DNA from: Spirosoma terrae
GTDB lineage: Bacteria; Bacteroidota; Bacteroidia; Cytophagales; Spirosomataceae
Direction: 5' to 3'
Assembly (NCBI RefSeq): GCF_010435915.1
Contig: NZ_JAAFZH010000002.1
Coordinates: forward strand, 637,532 to 701,531
Length of the DNA: 64,000 nucleotides
Under the pieces are notes generated by a model that was not told the origin of the DNA, made no database searches, and saw only the letters and a program-made list of their open reading frames with translations. Positions 53,413 through 61,495 of this stretch are shown piece after piece. The number at the start of each line of letters is the position of its first letter. Position 1 is the first letter of the stretch. Both the position numbers and the translations under genes were made by a program.

Positions 53413-55086
53413 ATGTCTGCCCGTGTGCTGAAAGTTCATCCTGCCGATAATGTCATTGTTGCGCTCCGCAACCTGGCCGCTGGTGAGCAAATTGAGTTTG
53501 ATAATGCCGTTTATGATCTCCCCTATGCCGTTGGAGCTAAACATAAATTTGTGACGGAAGATCGACAAACTGGCGATCCTATTATTATGTATGGTGTGTT
53601 GGTCGGCAAAGCAACCCAGCCCATTCGCCGGGGAGAGCCGATTACAACCTTCAACCTGAAACATGATGCCGACCGCTACGGCCTTGATAAAAAACAACCG
53701 TACTCGTGGCAGCCGCCCGATGTATCGAAATGGGAGGACCGTACATTCATGGGGTATCATCGCGCCGATGGTAGCGTCGGTACCCGTAATTATTGGTTGG
53801 TGGTGCCACTGGTTTTCTGTGAAAATCGGAACGTATTGATTCTGAAAGATGCGTTCGAGCGCGAACTGGGATATGCCCAGCCCGAAACGTACCGTGAGCA
53901 GGTTCATGAACTCCTGAGTCTTTACAAAGCTGGTGACCTGAATGTTATCAAAAAAATGGAGCCTTTTGTGGATGAAGATCAGAATAAAACGCTCCATCAT
54001 ACGCATCAGTCAGTAAATCGCCCATTCAAAAATATTGACGGTATTAAGTTCCTGACTCACGAGATGGGTTGTGGTGGAACCCGTCAGGATTCGGCCTATC
54101 TGTGCTCATTACTGGCCGGGTTTATCAATAATCCGAACGTAGCAGGAGCCACGGTATTGAGCCTGGGGTGCCAACATTTGCAGGTAGATATGATTGAGGC
54201 CGAAATAAAGCGGCAGAATCCAAAATTTGATAAGCCACTTCTATTGTTCGAACAACAGGCCGGAACGGAATATGCGCTGATGTCTCAGGCGGTTAAAGAA
54301 ACATTCCTTGGCTTAATAGAAGCCAATAAAATTGAACGTAAGCCTGCTCCGCTGAGTGCGCTGACGGTTGGACTTAAATGTGGAGGGTCTGACGGTTTCT
54401 CCGGCATTTCGGCTAATCCAGCCATTGGTCAGTTGTCTGATATTGTCGTTGGGTTAGGCGGGAAAACCGTTCTGGCCGAATTCCCCGAATTGAATGGCGT
54501 TGAGCAGGAACTCATCAATCGAACTGCCGACGATGCCAAAGCCCAAAAGTTTATTACCCTGATGGGCGATTATTCCGCTCAGGCCGAAGCCGTTGGGTCG
54601 GGCTTTGACATGAACCCATCGCCGGGAAATATTAAGGATGGTCTTATTACGGACGCCATCAAGTCGGCTGGGGCGGCCAAAAAAGGAGGAACAGCCCCCG
54701 TTGCCGACGTACTGGATTATGCTGAACCGATCAAAACACCAGGGCTAAATCTGCTTTGTACGCCCGGCAATGATGTTGAAGCCACAACGGGTATGGCGGG
54801 CTCCGGAGCTAACGTAATACTGTTCACAACAGGACTTGGTACGCCAACCGGCAATCCGGTTAGTCCCGTTGTGAAAATTTCGACAAACACGGTTCTTAAA
54901 AACCGGATGCCTGATGTAATCGATTTTGATAGCGGCCCAATCGTTGATGGGGAGCAAAGTATTGAGCAAAACGCCGATGCTTTACTCGACTATATCGTCC
55001 GTCTGGCCTCTGGCGAAGAAATTACACAGGCTGAACGACTCGGTCAGGATGACTTTATTCCCTGGAAGCGGGGTGTCTCGCTTTAA
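53413..55086 (+). CDS. UxaA-type sugar-acid dehydratase, probably L-fuconate dehydratase
   Basis: This 557-residue enzyme is of the altronate/galactarate dehydratase (UxaA/GarD) family. It has an N-terminal SAF-like domain (about 5-90) and a catalytic domain with FMGYHRADGSVGTRNYWLVV (about 112-131), THEMGCGGTRQD (about 213-224, with a metal-type Cys), LKCGGSDGFSGISANPAIG and TTGMAGSGANVILFTTGLGTP-like segments. UxaA dehydrates altronate in E. coli. Here it heads a set of L-fucose genes and most likely makes 2-keto-3-deoxy-L-fuconate from L-fuconate, a step done by an enolase-type enzyme in Xanthomonas. This assignment is from context. Confidence 0.85.
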   Translation: MSARVLKVHPADNVIVALRNLAAGEQIEFDNAVYDLPYAVGAKHKFVTEDRQTGDPIIMYGVLVGKATQPIRRGEPITTFNLKHDADRYGLDKKQPYSWQPPDVSKWEDRTFMGYHRADGSVGTRNYWLVVPLVFCENRNVLILKDAFERELGYAQPETYREQVHELLSLYKAGDLNVIKKMEPFVDEDQNKTLHHTHQSVNRPFKNIDGIKFLTHEMGCGGTRQDSAYLCSLLAGFINNPNVAGATVLSLGCQHLQVDMIEAEIKRQNPKFDKPLLLFEQQAGTEYALMSQAVKETFLGLIEANKIERKPAPLSALTVGLKCGGSDGFSGISANPAIGQLSDIVVGLGGKTVLAEFPELNGVEQELINRTADDAKAQKFITLMGDYSAQAEAVGSGFDMNPSPGNIKDGLITDAIKSAGAAKKGGTAPVADVLDYAEPIKTPGLNLLCTPGNDVEATTGMAGSGANVILFTTGLGTPTGNPVSPVVKISTNTVLKNRMPDVIDFDSGPIVDGEQSIEQNADALLDYIVRLASGEEITQAERLGQDDFIPWKRGVSL

Positions 55087-55094
55087 TTAATATT

Positions 55095-55156
55095 GAATGC
55101 CTCAATGATAGAATAGGCTTTCGTCAGCTATTCATTATTCTATCATGGAGGCATTC
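55095..55156. repeat. Inverted repeat after the dehydratase gene
   Basis: Arms 55095-55115 and 55136-55156 (21 bp, one mismatch, GAATGCCTC...GAGGCATTC) enclose a 20-base loop. It lies between two genes of one pathway and could cause partial termination or protect the upstream message. Confidence 0.8.
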
Positions 55157-55179
55157 TATCCTTCACTCATTGATCGTCT

Positions 55180-55953
55180 ATGTTTTCACTCAACAATAAA
55201 ACGGCCCTTGTAACGGGTGGTGCCAGCGGTATTGGGCTGGCCATTTCTAAAACGTTTGCCGAAGCAGGGGCAACCGTTCATATCCTGGAAATTAACGAGG
55301 AATTAGCGCAGCAGGTAGCTAATGATATCCGGTCGGCTGGCGGAAAGGTCGAAGCGCATGGGGTTGATGTTTCCAATCAGGCGCAGGTTATTGAACTTAT
55401 CAAGTCAATTGCCGAGCAGGGACCAATCCATATCTTGGTCAATAACGCTGGGGTGGCTCATGTCGGTAAGGTGGAAACAACCGAAGAAGCTGATTTTGAC
55501 CGAATCTTTCGGATCAATGTAAAAGGTGTTTATAATTGCCTGTACGCAACCATTCCGCATTTCAAGGCGAACGGGGGCGGGGTTATTCTGAATATGGCTT
55601 CGGTAGCGGCAACGGTTGGTATTCCAGATCGGTTCGCTTATTCAATGAGCAAAGGCGCTGTATTGACCATGACGTTGTCGGTTGCCAAAGACTACGTAAA
55701 AGATAATATTCGCTGCAACTGTATTTCGCCAGGACGAGTACACACGCCATTCGTCGATGGGTTTCTGGCGAAAAACTACCCTGGGCAGGAGGCCGAGATG
55801 TTCGAAAAACTATCCAAAACACAACCCATTGGCCGTATGGCTCAGCCCAAAGAAATTGGCGCTTTGGCGCTCTATCTCTGTTCCGATGAAGCCAGTTTTA
55901 TTACAGGAACAGATTACCCAATTGATGGAGGATTTATTCGACTGAATACCTGA
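55180..55953 (+). CDS. SDR dehydrogenase, probably 2-keto-3-deoxy-L-fuconate dehydrogenase
   Basis: This 257-residue classical SDR has TGGASGIG (about 12-19), NNAGVAHVG (about 87-95), the catalytic Ser in NMASVAATVG and Tyr-Lys in YSMSKGA, and ends in DGGFI. In the Xanthomonas-type L-fucose pathway an SDR oxidises 2-keto-3-deoxy-L-fuconate to the 2,4-diketo acid. The position between the dehydratase and the FAH-type hydrolase supports that role. The other SDR of the cluster (58035) is the better candidate for the first step. Confidence 0.85.
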   Translation: MFSLNNKTALVTGGASGIGLAISKTFAEAGATVHILEINEELAQQVANDIRSAGGKVEAHGVDVSNQAQVIELIKSIAEQGPIHILVNNAGVAHVGKVETTEEADFDRIFRINVKGVYNCLYATIPHFKANGGGVILNMASVAATVGIPDRFAYSMSKGAVLTMTLSVAKDYVKDNIRCNCISPGRVHTPFVDGFLAKNYPGQEAEMFEKLSKTQPIGRMAQPKEIGALALYLCSDEASFITGTDYPIDGGFIRLNT

Positions 55954-56112
55954 TAACGTAACGATCAATTACTTACGCCATTTAATTTGGGAATAAAGTA
56001 TAGCCATCCTGTCTGACAGAAAAACATAATCAGCCAACAAGGCTGGTTTGCGATAGAATGGTTAAACTTGCGTCCTAGACTGCTTTTTCCTGTCAACGTA
56101 TCCTAATTCTGC

Positions 56113-56967
56113 ATGAAACTCTTCCGCTTTGGCCAGCCCGATCACGAGCATCCTGGCGTCGTATTACCTTCTGGTCAGCATATTGACGTAACACATTTTG
56201 GTGAAGATTTTGATGAGTCGTTCTTTGCCAGCAACGGCCCCGAACGGCTGTCTCACTGGCTCGAATCGCACGCACAAAACTGCCCTGCCGTATCGTCTGA
56301 TGAGCGTTTTGGCCCTTGCATAAAGCGACCATCTAAAATCATTTGTGTGGGCCTTAATTATGCCAAACACGCTGCTGAAACCAACGCCCCGGTTCCGGCA
56401 GAACCAATTCTTTTCTACAAAGCAACAACGGCTATTGTAGGCCCTAACGACAACGTAGTGATCCCAAAACGGTCCGAAAAAACCGACTGGGAAGTTGAAC
56501 TGGCAATCATCATCGGTAAAAAGGCGAGCTACGTAGAGCTGGATCAGGCAATGGAGTACGTAGCAGGCTACGCCGTGCATAACGACTATAGTGAGCGGGC
56601 CTGGCAATTAGAACGGGGTGGCCAGTGGATGAAAGGCAAGAGCGCCGATACGTATGCTCCGCTGGGACCCTATCTGGTAACGAAGGACGAAGTGGCGGAC
56701 CCGAACGCCTTACACCTTTGGTTGGATCTGAACGGTCAACGTCTGCAGGATTCCAACACCGACGATATGATTTTTAACGTACCAACGCTGGTGAGCTACA
56801 TTAGTCAGTTCATGACGTTGCTGCCCGGCGATGTGATCTCAACCGGAACACCGGCGGGAGTAGGCATGGGCCTCAAGCCACAACAGTTCCTGAAGCCCGG
56901 CGACGTAGTGAAGCTTGGTATTGAAGGACTGGGCGAGCAAACGCAAACGGCGGTAGCTTATGTCTGA
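56113..56967 (+). CDS. FAH-family hydrolase, probably 2,4-diketo-3-deoxy-L-fuconate hydrolase
   Basis: This 284-residue protein belongs to the fumarylacetoacetate hydrolase family. The metal site is formed by the acidic residues in DWEVELAIIIGKKA (about 121-134) and the DYSERAWQ region (about 157-164). KIICVGLNYAKHAAET (about 75-90) and PGDVISTGTPAGVGMG (about 238-253) are family motifs. In the oxidative L-fucose pathway this enzyme cleaves the diketo acid to pyruvate and L-lactate. It is often misannotated as ureidoglycolate lyase. The context supports the fucose role. Confidence 0.88.
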   Translation: MKLFRFGQPDHEHPGVVLPSGQHIDVTHFGEDFDESFFASNGPERLSHWLESHAQNCPAVSSDERFGPCIKRPSKIICVGLNYAKHAAETNAPVPAEPILFYKATTAIVGPNDNVVIPKRSEKTDWEVELAIIIGKKASYVELDQAMEYVAGYAVHNDYSERAWQLERGGQWMKGKSADTYAPLGPYLVTKDEVADPNALHLWLDLNGQRLQDSNTDDMIFNVPTLVSYISQFMTLLPGDVISTGTPAGVGMGLKPQQFLKPGDVVKLGIEGLGEQTQTAVAYV

Positions 56968-57070
56968 ACCAAGATTTTCTTGATTGAAAAGATTTTCATG
57001 ACATAAAGGTTACAATAGTCATAAACCATAATCATGAAAATCACTAAAATTGTTTAAATCCTGGTTCAGA
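56963..57070. repeat. Imperfect fold-back repeat between the hydrolase and lactonase genes
   Basis: TCTGAACC at the left is matched by GGTTCAGA at the right. Further inwards GATTTTCATGA matches TCATGAAAATC. The element begins inside the end of the FAH-type gene and stops 3 bases before the ATG of the lactonase gene, so an apparent earlier start at 57050 is part of the repeat. Confidence 0.75.
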
Positions 57071-57073
57071 ACA

Positions 57074-57901
57074 ATGATTATCGACGCTCACCAACATTTC
57101 TGGTATTTTGATCCGGTGCGTGATAGCTGGATTACAGACGACATGGCTGTTATTCGGCGGGATTTCCTGCCCGCCGACCTCGAACCGGTGCTGACCGAAA
57201 ATGGAGTCGATGGTTGTGTAGCAGTTCAGGCATCGCAGTCGGAAGAAGAAACGATGTTTCTGGTCAACATGGCGCAGAGCTACGACATCGTGAAAGGCGT
57301 AGTCGGTTGGGTCGATTTACAAGCGCCTACATTGTATGATCGGCTGGAGTTTTTCTCTAATTACGAAGAAATTAAAGGGTTCCGGCACGTTGCACAGGCT
57401 GAACCCGACGATTTTCTGGCGCGTCCCGACGTTATTCAAGGGATTCGGCAACTGGCGGCCTTTGACCTGACGTACGATATTCTGATTTATCCGACTCAGC
57501 TTAAAGCGGCCATGCAGTTGGTACGTTCCGTACCTGAGGTCAATTTCGTGATTGACCATATCGCTAAACCATACATCAAAAAGCAGGAGATTAGCAAATG
57601 GTCAAATTTTATGACTGAAATTGCGAAGCACAAGAATGTTTCCTGTAAGCTGTCGGGCATGGTAACCGAAGCCGACTGGCACAACTGGAGTAAAAAAGAC
57701 TTTTTCCCATATCTGGACGTAATGTTTGAACAATTCGGTCCAGACCGGTTGTTGTTCGGCTCCGACTGGCCCGTTTGTCTGGTGGCAGCTAATTATACGC
57801 AGGTCAAAAACATAGTTGAAGACTATCTGATGCCTTGGGGAGAGGATGTGCGCGAAAAAGTGATGGGTGCAAACGCCCAGGAGTTTTATGGGTTGGTATG
57901 A
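57074..57901 (+). CDS. Amidohydrolase-2 lactonase, probably L-fucono-lactonase
   Basis: This 275-residue TIM-barrel hydrolase opens with IIDAHQHFWYFDP (the HxH metal motif). NFVIDHIAKPYI and CKLSGMVTEADW lie in the middle, and LLFGSDWPVC near the C-terminus has the catalytic Asp. In L-fucose pathways such enzymes open L-fucono-1,5-lactone to L-fuconate. The ATG at 57074 is chosen because the longer frame starts within a fold-back repeat and adds eight non-conserved residues. Confidence 0.88.
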   Translation: MIIDAHQHFWYFDPVRDSWITDDMAVIRRDFLPADLEPVLTENGVDGCVAVQASQSEEETMFLVNMAQSYDIVKGVVGWVDLQAPTLYDRLEFFSNYEEIKGFRHVAQAEPDDFLARPDVIQGIRQLAAFDLTYDILIYPTQLKAAMQLVRSVPEVNFVIDHIAKPYIKKQEISKWSNFMTEIAKHKNVSCKLSGMVTEADWHNWSKKDFFPYLDVMFEQFGPDRLLFGSDWPVCLVAANYTQVKNIVEDYLMPWGEDVREKVMGANAQEFYGLV

Positions 57902-58034
57902 GGTTAGATTGGGGTTTCACAACTACAATGTTCACCGGAGAAATTCAGTTCAGCGGCAGACCCGTACTTTTAGCGAAAAGCTCGTGCGAACGAACCGATC
58001 TAAAGTCTAGCATCCAGTATGCAAAATCCTAGCA

Positions 58035-58820
58035 ATGAATCTAAACCTAACTAACAAAATTATCCTCGTCACTGGCGGGGCAAAAGGCATCGGAGAAGGC
58101 ATTTCAACGGTGTTAGCGGCCGAAGGAGCTATTCCGGTTATTATCGGGCGTAATGAAGCAGATAACCTGAAAACTGTTGAGGCTATCCGGGCCACGGGTG
58201 GTCAGGCGTATCAGTTTGCCGCCGAATTAACGCAACCAGAAGAATGCCAGAAAGCTGTTGAGCAAACGCTGGAACAGTTTGGACGTATCGACGGCTTAGT
58301 GAACAATGCCGGAGTAAATGATGGCGTAGGGTTGGAAAATGGGAGTTATGAAGGCTTCATTGCGTCGCTCCACAAGAACCTGGTTCACTATTATTTGATG
58401 GCGCATTACGCTCTGCCAGCGCTCAAAGCCTCGAAAGGAGCCATTGTGAACATTGGTTCGAAAGTAGCAGAAACAGGCCAGGGTAATACGTCAGCCTATG
58501 CGGCTGCCAACGGAGGACGTAATGCGCTGACGCGTGAATGGGCGGTTGAACTCTTGCCTTATAGTATTCGGGTCAATTGCGTAGTTGTGGCCGAAAGCTG
58601 GACGCCTTTGTATGCGAACTGGATCAAAACCCTGCCGAATCCGGACGAGAAGCTAAAGCAGATTGTATCGAAAATTCCGTTCGAGCAACGTATGACCACG
58701 ACCGAAGAATTAGCAAATACGGTTGCGTTCCTGCTTTCCGACAAGTCGAGCCATACGACCGGCCAACTGATTCATGTTGATGGGGGCTATACTCATCTCG
58801 ACCGTGCTGTAACTGACTAA
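58035..58820 (+). CDS. SDR dehydrogenase, probably L-fucose dehydrogenase, with Asn in place of the catalytic Lys
   Basis: This 261-residue SDR has TGGAKGIG (13-20), NNAGVNDGVG (90-99) and the segment NGGRNALTREWAVELLPYSI, which I recall from L-fucose dehydrogenases. It would oxidise L-fucose to the lactone as the first pathway step. Ser142 and Tyr155 are present, but the YxxxK motif reads YAAAN, so the expected Lys159 is Asn159 (codon AAC). In the other two SDRs of this window the Lys is present. Either the enzyme works with a changed proton relay, or it has lost activity. The fucP gene follows after 32 bases. Confidence 0.82.
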   Translation: MNLNLTNKIILVTGGAKGIGEGISTVLAAEGAIPVIIGRNEADNLKTVEAIRATGGQAYQFAAELTQPEECQKAVEQTLEQFGRIDGLVNNAGVNDGVGLENGSYEGFIASLHKNLVHYYLMAHYALPALKASKGAIVNIGSKVAETGQGNTSAYAAANGGRNALTREWAVELLPYSIRVNCVVVAESWTPLYANWIKTLPNPDEKLKQIVSKIPFEQRMTTTEELANTVAFLLSDKSSHTTGQLIHVDGGYTHLDRAVTD

Positions 58821-58852
58821 ATTAACGTTTCGCCTTTCTAAACCTGTTATCG

Positions 58853-60247
58853 ATGCCACTCGGACCCGCTCCCGATACTATTAAATTAAAGACTGATCAG
58901 TCAACCGGTAGTTACGGTGTTGCTTTTGCCCTTGTTACGAGTCTGTTTTTTCTGTGGGGATTGGCCAATAGCCTCAATGGTTCGTTGATCAAACAGTTTC
59001 AGATTGCGCTGGATCTGAATCGGTTTCAGGCGGGGATCGTTGATTTTGCCTTCTACCTGGGTTACTTTTTTATGGCGTTGCCAGCTGGATATGTAATGCG
59101 CCGATTTGGCTATAAACGGGGGATTCTGTTTGGGCTTTTGCTATATGGTGGCGGAGCGTTTTTATTCTATCCGGCCGCTGAAGTACGGGTCTACAGCTTT
59201 TTCCTGCTGGCCTTGTTTACGATGGCTTGCGGAATCGCGTTTCTGGAAACGGCAGCCAACCTATACGTAACAGTGCTTGGCGATCCGTCTAAGTCAGAAT
59301 GGCGACTGAACTTTTCACAGTCGTTCAACGGAATTAGTACCATTCTTGGTCCCATCATTGGCGCTCTGTTTATTTTCTCTAAAGTAGAATATACCCCCGA
59401 AATGCTCAATGCAATGGCCCCGGCGCAGGCTGAAGCCATTCGGGTAGAAGAAGCACTATCTGTGCAAGGCCCATACCTGGTTATCGGCACAATCATTGCC
59501 TTTGTAACGATCCTGTTCGCCGTCACGAAAATGCCTGAAGTGGGGGCTGAGGAGGAACAAGCCGCGGGCAAAATATCGATTCTGGGGGTATTACGTCACC
59601 GCCATCTGGCGCTGGGCGTTATTGCTCAGTTTGCCAATGTAGGTGCTCAGGCTACGCTCTGGGGGTACTTTGTTGACCTGAAACTCGACTTTTCCCGCGA
59701 TGGACACTGGGCATTGGCCGAAGCCTACATGAACGCCATCAATACCATCACTGGCTCGCCAACCGATTTGTCGCCCACGCAGATTGCTGGCTTTCACGCT
59801 TCGTTTGCATTAGTATTATTTATGCTAGGTCGGTTTATTGGAACATCGCTGATGACAAAAATACGTCCGAACGTAGTACTGGCGATCTATGCCGGAGGAG
59901 CCGTAGCGATGGTTATTATAGCGATGCTGGCGGGTGGCCTGACAGCCGTTATTGCCTTAAGTTTCACGTATTTCTTCCAGTCGATCCAGTTTCCGACCAT
60001 TTTTGCGCTGGCTACCAAGGGATTGGGGGCTGAGTCGAAAATTGCATCATCACTCGTTATTATGAGCATTGTTGGTGGGGCACTGATGCCGCTGGTCGCG
60101 GGGGCTTTATTTGCCAACGGAGCGGTTTATGCGCTGCTGGTTCCATTGGTCTGCTTTGCGTTTATTGTCTTTTATGCCATACAGGGGTATCGGATTAATG
60201 CCGATGATCTTCGTAATCCCAACATAGCACCTGAAATAGCTCCTTAA
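58853..60247 (+). CDS. fucP: L-fucose:proton symporter
   Basis: This 464-residue major-facilitator transporter is of the FucP type: SLFFLWGLANSLNGSLIKQF (about 30-49, N-terminal half), FYLGYFFMALPAGYVMRRFG (about 67-86) and FLETAANLYVTVLGD (about 121-135). Twelve membrane helices are apparent. It imports L-fucose or a related deoxy sugar with a proton. Its place among fucose catabolic genes supports fucose as substrate. The insert of about 40 residues around the middle loop (about 235-285) is longer than in E. coli FucP. Confidence 0.92.
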   Translation: MPLGPAPDTIKLKTDQSTGSYGVAFALVTSLFFLWGLANSLNGSLIKQFQIALDLNRFQAGIVDFAFYLGYFFMALPAGYVMRRFGYKRGILFGLLLYGGGAFLFYPAAEVRVYSFFLLALFTMACGIAFLETAANLYVTVLGDPSKSEWRLNFSQSFNGISTILGPIIGALFIFSKVEYTPEMLNAMAPAQAEAIRVEEALSVQGPYLVIGTIIAFVTILFAVTKMPEVGAEEEQAAGKISILGVLRHRHLALGVIAQFANVGAQATLWGYFVDLKLDFSRDGHWALAEAYMNAINTITGSPTDLSPTQIAGFHASFALVLFMLGRFIGTSLMTKIRPNVVLAIYAGGAVAMVIIAMLAGGLTAVIALSFTYFFQSIQFPTIFALATKGLGAESKIASSLVIMSIVGGALMPLVAGALFANGAVYALLVPLVCFAFIVFYAIQGYRINADDLRNPNIAPEIAP

Positions 60248-60249
60248 GT

Positions 60250-60576
60250 ATGCGTTATTGCTTTGCCCTTGACTTGATAGATGACCCTGCTCTGATTGCT
60301 GAATATGAGCAATTGCACAAGCAAATCTGGCCGGAGATCGAAACCAGTATCCGCGAACAGGGAATTACCGATATGCAGATTTATCGGATCGGCACACGCC
60401 TATTTATGATTATGGAGACCGACGAAACGTTCTCGTTCGAAGCAAAAGCTGCCGCCGATGCCGCCAATCCAAAAGTACAGGAGTGGGAAAAATTTGTCTG
60501 GAAATACCAGCATGCCCTGCCCATGGCCAAACCAGGCGAAAAATGGCTGCTTATGGATCGTATTTTTAAGCTATAA
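60250..60576 (+). CDS. RhaM-family mutarotase, probably L-fucose mutarotase
   Basis: This 108-residue protein is of the L-rhamnose mutarotase (RhaM/YiiL) family, which interconverts sugar anomers. The family pattern is EYEQLHKQIWPEI (about 18-30), then ITDMQIYRIGTRLFMIMETD (about 39-58) and WLLMDRIFKL at the end. It starts 3 bases after the fucP stop and closes the fucose operon, followed by a strong terminator. L-fucose is more likely than rhamnose as substrate, from context. Confidence 0.9.
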   Translation: MRYCFALDLIDDPALIAEYEQLHKQIWPEIETSIREQGITDMQIYRIGTRLFMIMETDETFSFEAKAAADAANPKVQEWEKFVWKYQHALPMAKPGEKWLLMDRIFKL

Positions 60577-60599
60577 TCAATAAGTGGATTGAGTAGTAG

Positions 60600-60632
60600 A
60601 AATGCCGGTGACATACTACCGGCATTTTTTTT
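60600..60632 (+). terminator. Intrinsic terminator of the L-fucose operon
   Basis: AAATGCCGGT (60600-60609) and ACCGGCATTT (60618-60627) form a 10-bp stem followed by eight T. Confidence 0.92.
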
Positions 60633-60638
60633 AGAATG

Positions 60639-60695
60639 ATATTGTAAAGCTAGCTTTACAATATGTAAACTTTGTTTTACGTTTGAGCGTCAAAC
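60639..60695 (+). promoter_or_regulatory. Three adjacent palindromes with embedded promoter box
   Basis: A perfect 26-bp palindrome (60639-60664, centre CTAG, GTAAAG/CTTTAC arms) is followed by GTAAA-N6-TTTAC (60665-60680) and GTTTG-N5-CAAAC (60681-60695). A TACGTTTG -7 box (60678-60685) lies across the junction of the last two. This is probably the operator of the HTH protein encoded at 61157. Confidence 0.75.
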
Positions 60696-60710
60696 AAACT
60701 TTACATTTTT

Positions 60711-61160
60711 ATGAAAACGAAATGGTTGTTCCCTCATTCGTTTCGCTTACTTGGCGGACTCATTTTTATTCCTTCTCTGGTTCTGGGACTGGCAACGCTC
60801 TACGCTGATTTTGAATGGAAGTTTTTAACTACATCGCTTATTCAAACCGATTTTCCAGGTCAGAGAGTTAATCAAAATCTGACGAATGAAGTAGCTGGAT
60901 TAGGCATTATCATCGGTCTGATGATGATTGCGTTTTCGCGCGAAAAAGTGGAAGACGAAATGATTAGGCAGCTACGACTCGAAGCCCTGCAATGGAGCGT
61001 GTACGCCAACTATTTAATTTTGGCAGTTGCTATGTTAACCGTATTTGATGGGGCTTTTTTCATGGTGATGATCTACAATATGTTTACGGTCCTGCTGGTT
61101 TTTATTGCCCGTTTTCGATGGCTCATCTATCGAAATAATCAACATGTACTGTTCCTATGA
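60711..61160 (+). CDS. Four-helix membrane protein paired with an HTH regulator
   Basis: This 149-residue membrane protein has helices at about 10-32, 62-78, 95-113 and 115-135. The cytoplasmic loop after the second (FSREKVEDEMIRQLRLEAL, about 79-97) is charged, a pattern I have seen in small membrane proteins encoded next to Xre-type regulators in Bacteroidota. No named domain was recognised. Its stop overlaps the ATG of the regulator (ATGA), so the two are translationally coupled and are probably regulated by the palindromes upstream. Confidence 0.8.
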   Translation: MKTKWLFPHSFRLLGGLIFIPSLVLGLATLYADFEWKFLTTSLIQTDFPGQRVNQNLTNEVAGLGIIIGLMMIAFSREKVEDEMIRQLRLEALQWSVYANYLILAVAMLTVFDGAFFMVMIYNMFTVLLVFIARFRWLIYRNNQHVLFL

Positions 61161-61357
61161 AAAATCGACTAAAAGTTGAACGGGCTGAGCAGAATCTGTC
61201 ACAAAACGATTTAGCCGAACGTATTGGCGTAAGCCGACAAACGATCAATTCGATTGAAACCGGACGCTACGTACCATCGACTATTTTAGCGCTAAAATTT
61301 GCGCAATTCTTTAATAAACCCGTAGAGAACCTGTTTACACTGGAAGAAACGGATTAA
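61157..61357 (+). CDS. Small Xre-family HTH regulator
   Basis: This 66-residue protein is a single Cro/C1-type helix-turn-helix of the YgzD-like group: RLKVERAEQNLSQNDLAERI followed by GVSRQTINSIETGRYVPSTI and LALKFAQFFNKPVENLF. It overlaps the membrane-protein gene by four bases and likely represses the shared promoter. A terminator follows 54 bases after the stop. Confidence 0.92.
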   Translation: MKNRLKVERAEQNLSQNDLAERIGVSRQTINSIETGRYVPSTILALKFAQFFNKPVENLFTLEETD

Positions 61358-61410
61358 ATGCAATCGTGTCTGCATCAAATCTGTAGTAATCTACCTCTCT
61401 ATCAAATCCA

Positions 61411-61438
61411 AACGTCCACTAAACAATGGGCGTTTTTT
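61411..61438 (+). terminator. Intrinsic terminator after the HTH gene
   Basis: AACGTCCA (61411-61418) pairs with TGGGCGTT (61427-61434, one G-U pair), followed by a T-run. Confidence 0.75.
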
Positions 61439-61495
61439 GTTGACAGGCAATCTATATCTTTACTTCCTGTTTGATTTCTTAACTCCATCAGCTCC

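Noticed and set aside
53389..54006. 205-codon frame antisense to the sugar-acid dehydratase gene
   Set aside because: It lies wholly opposite a well-conserved enzyme and has no recognisable domain.
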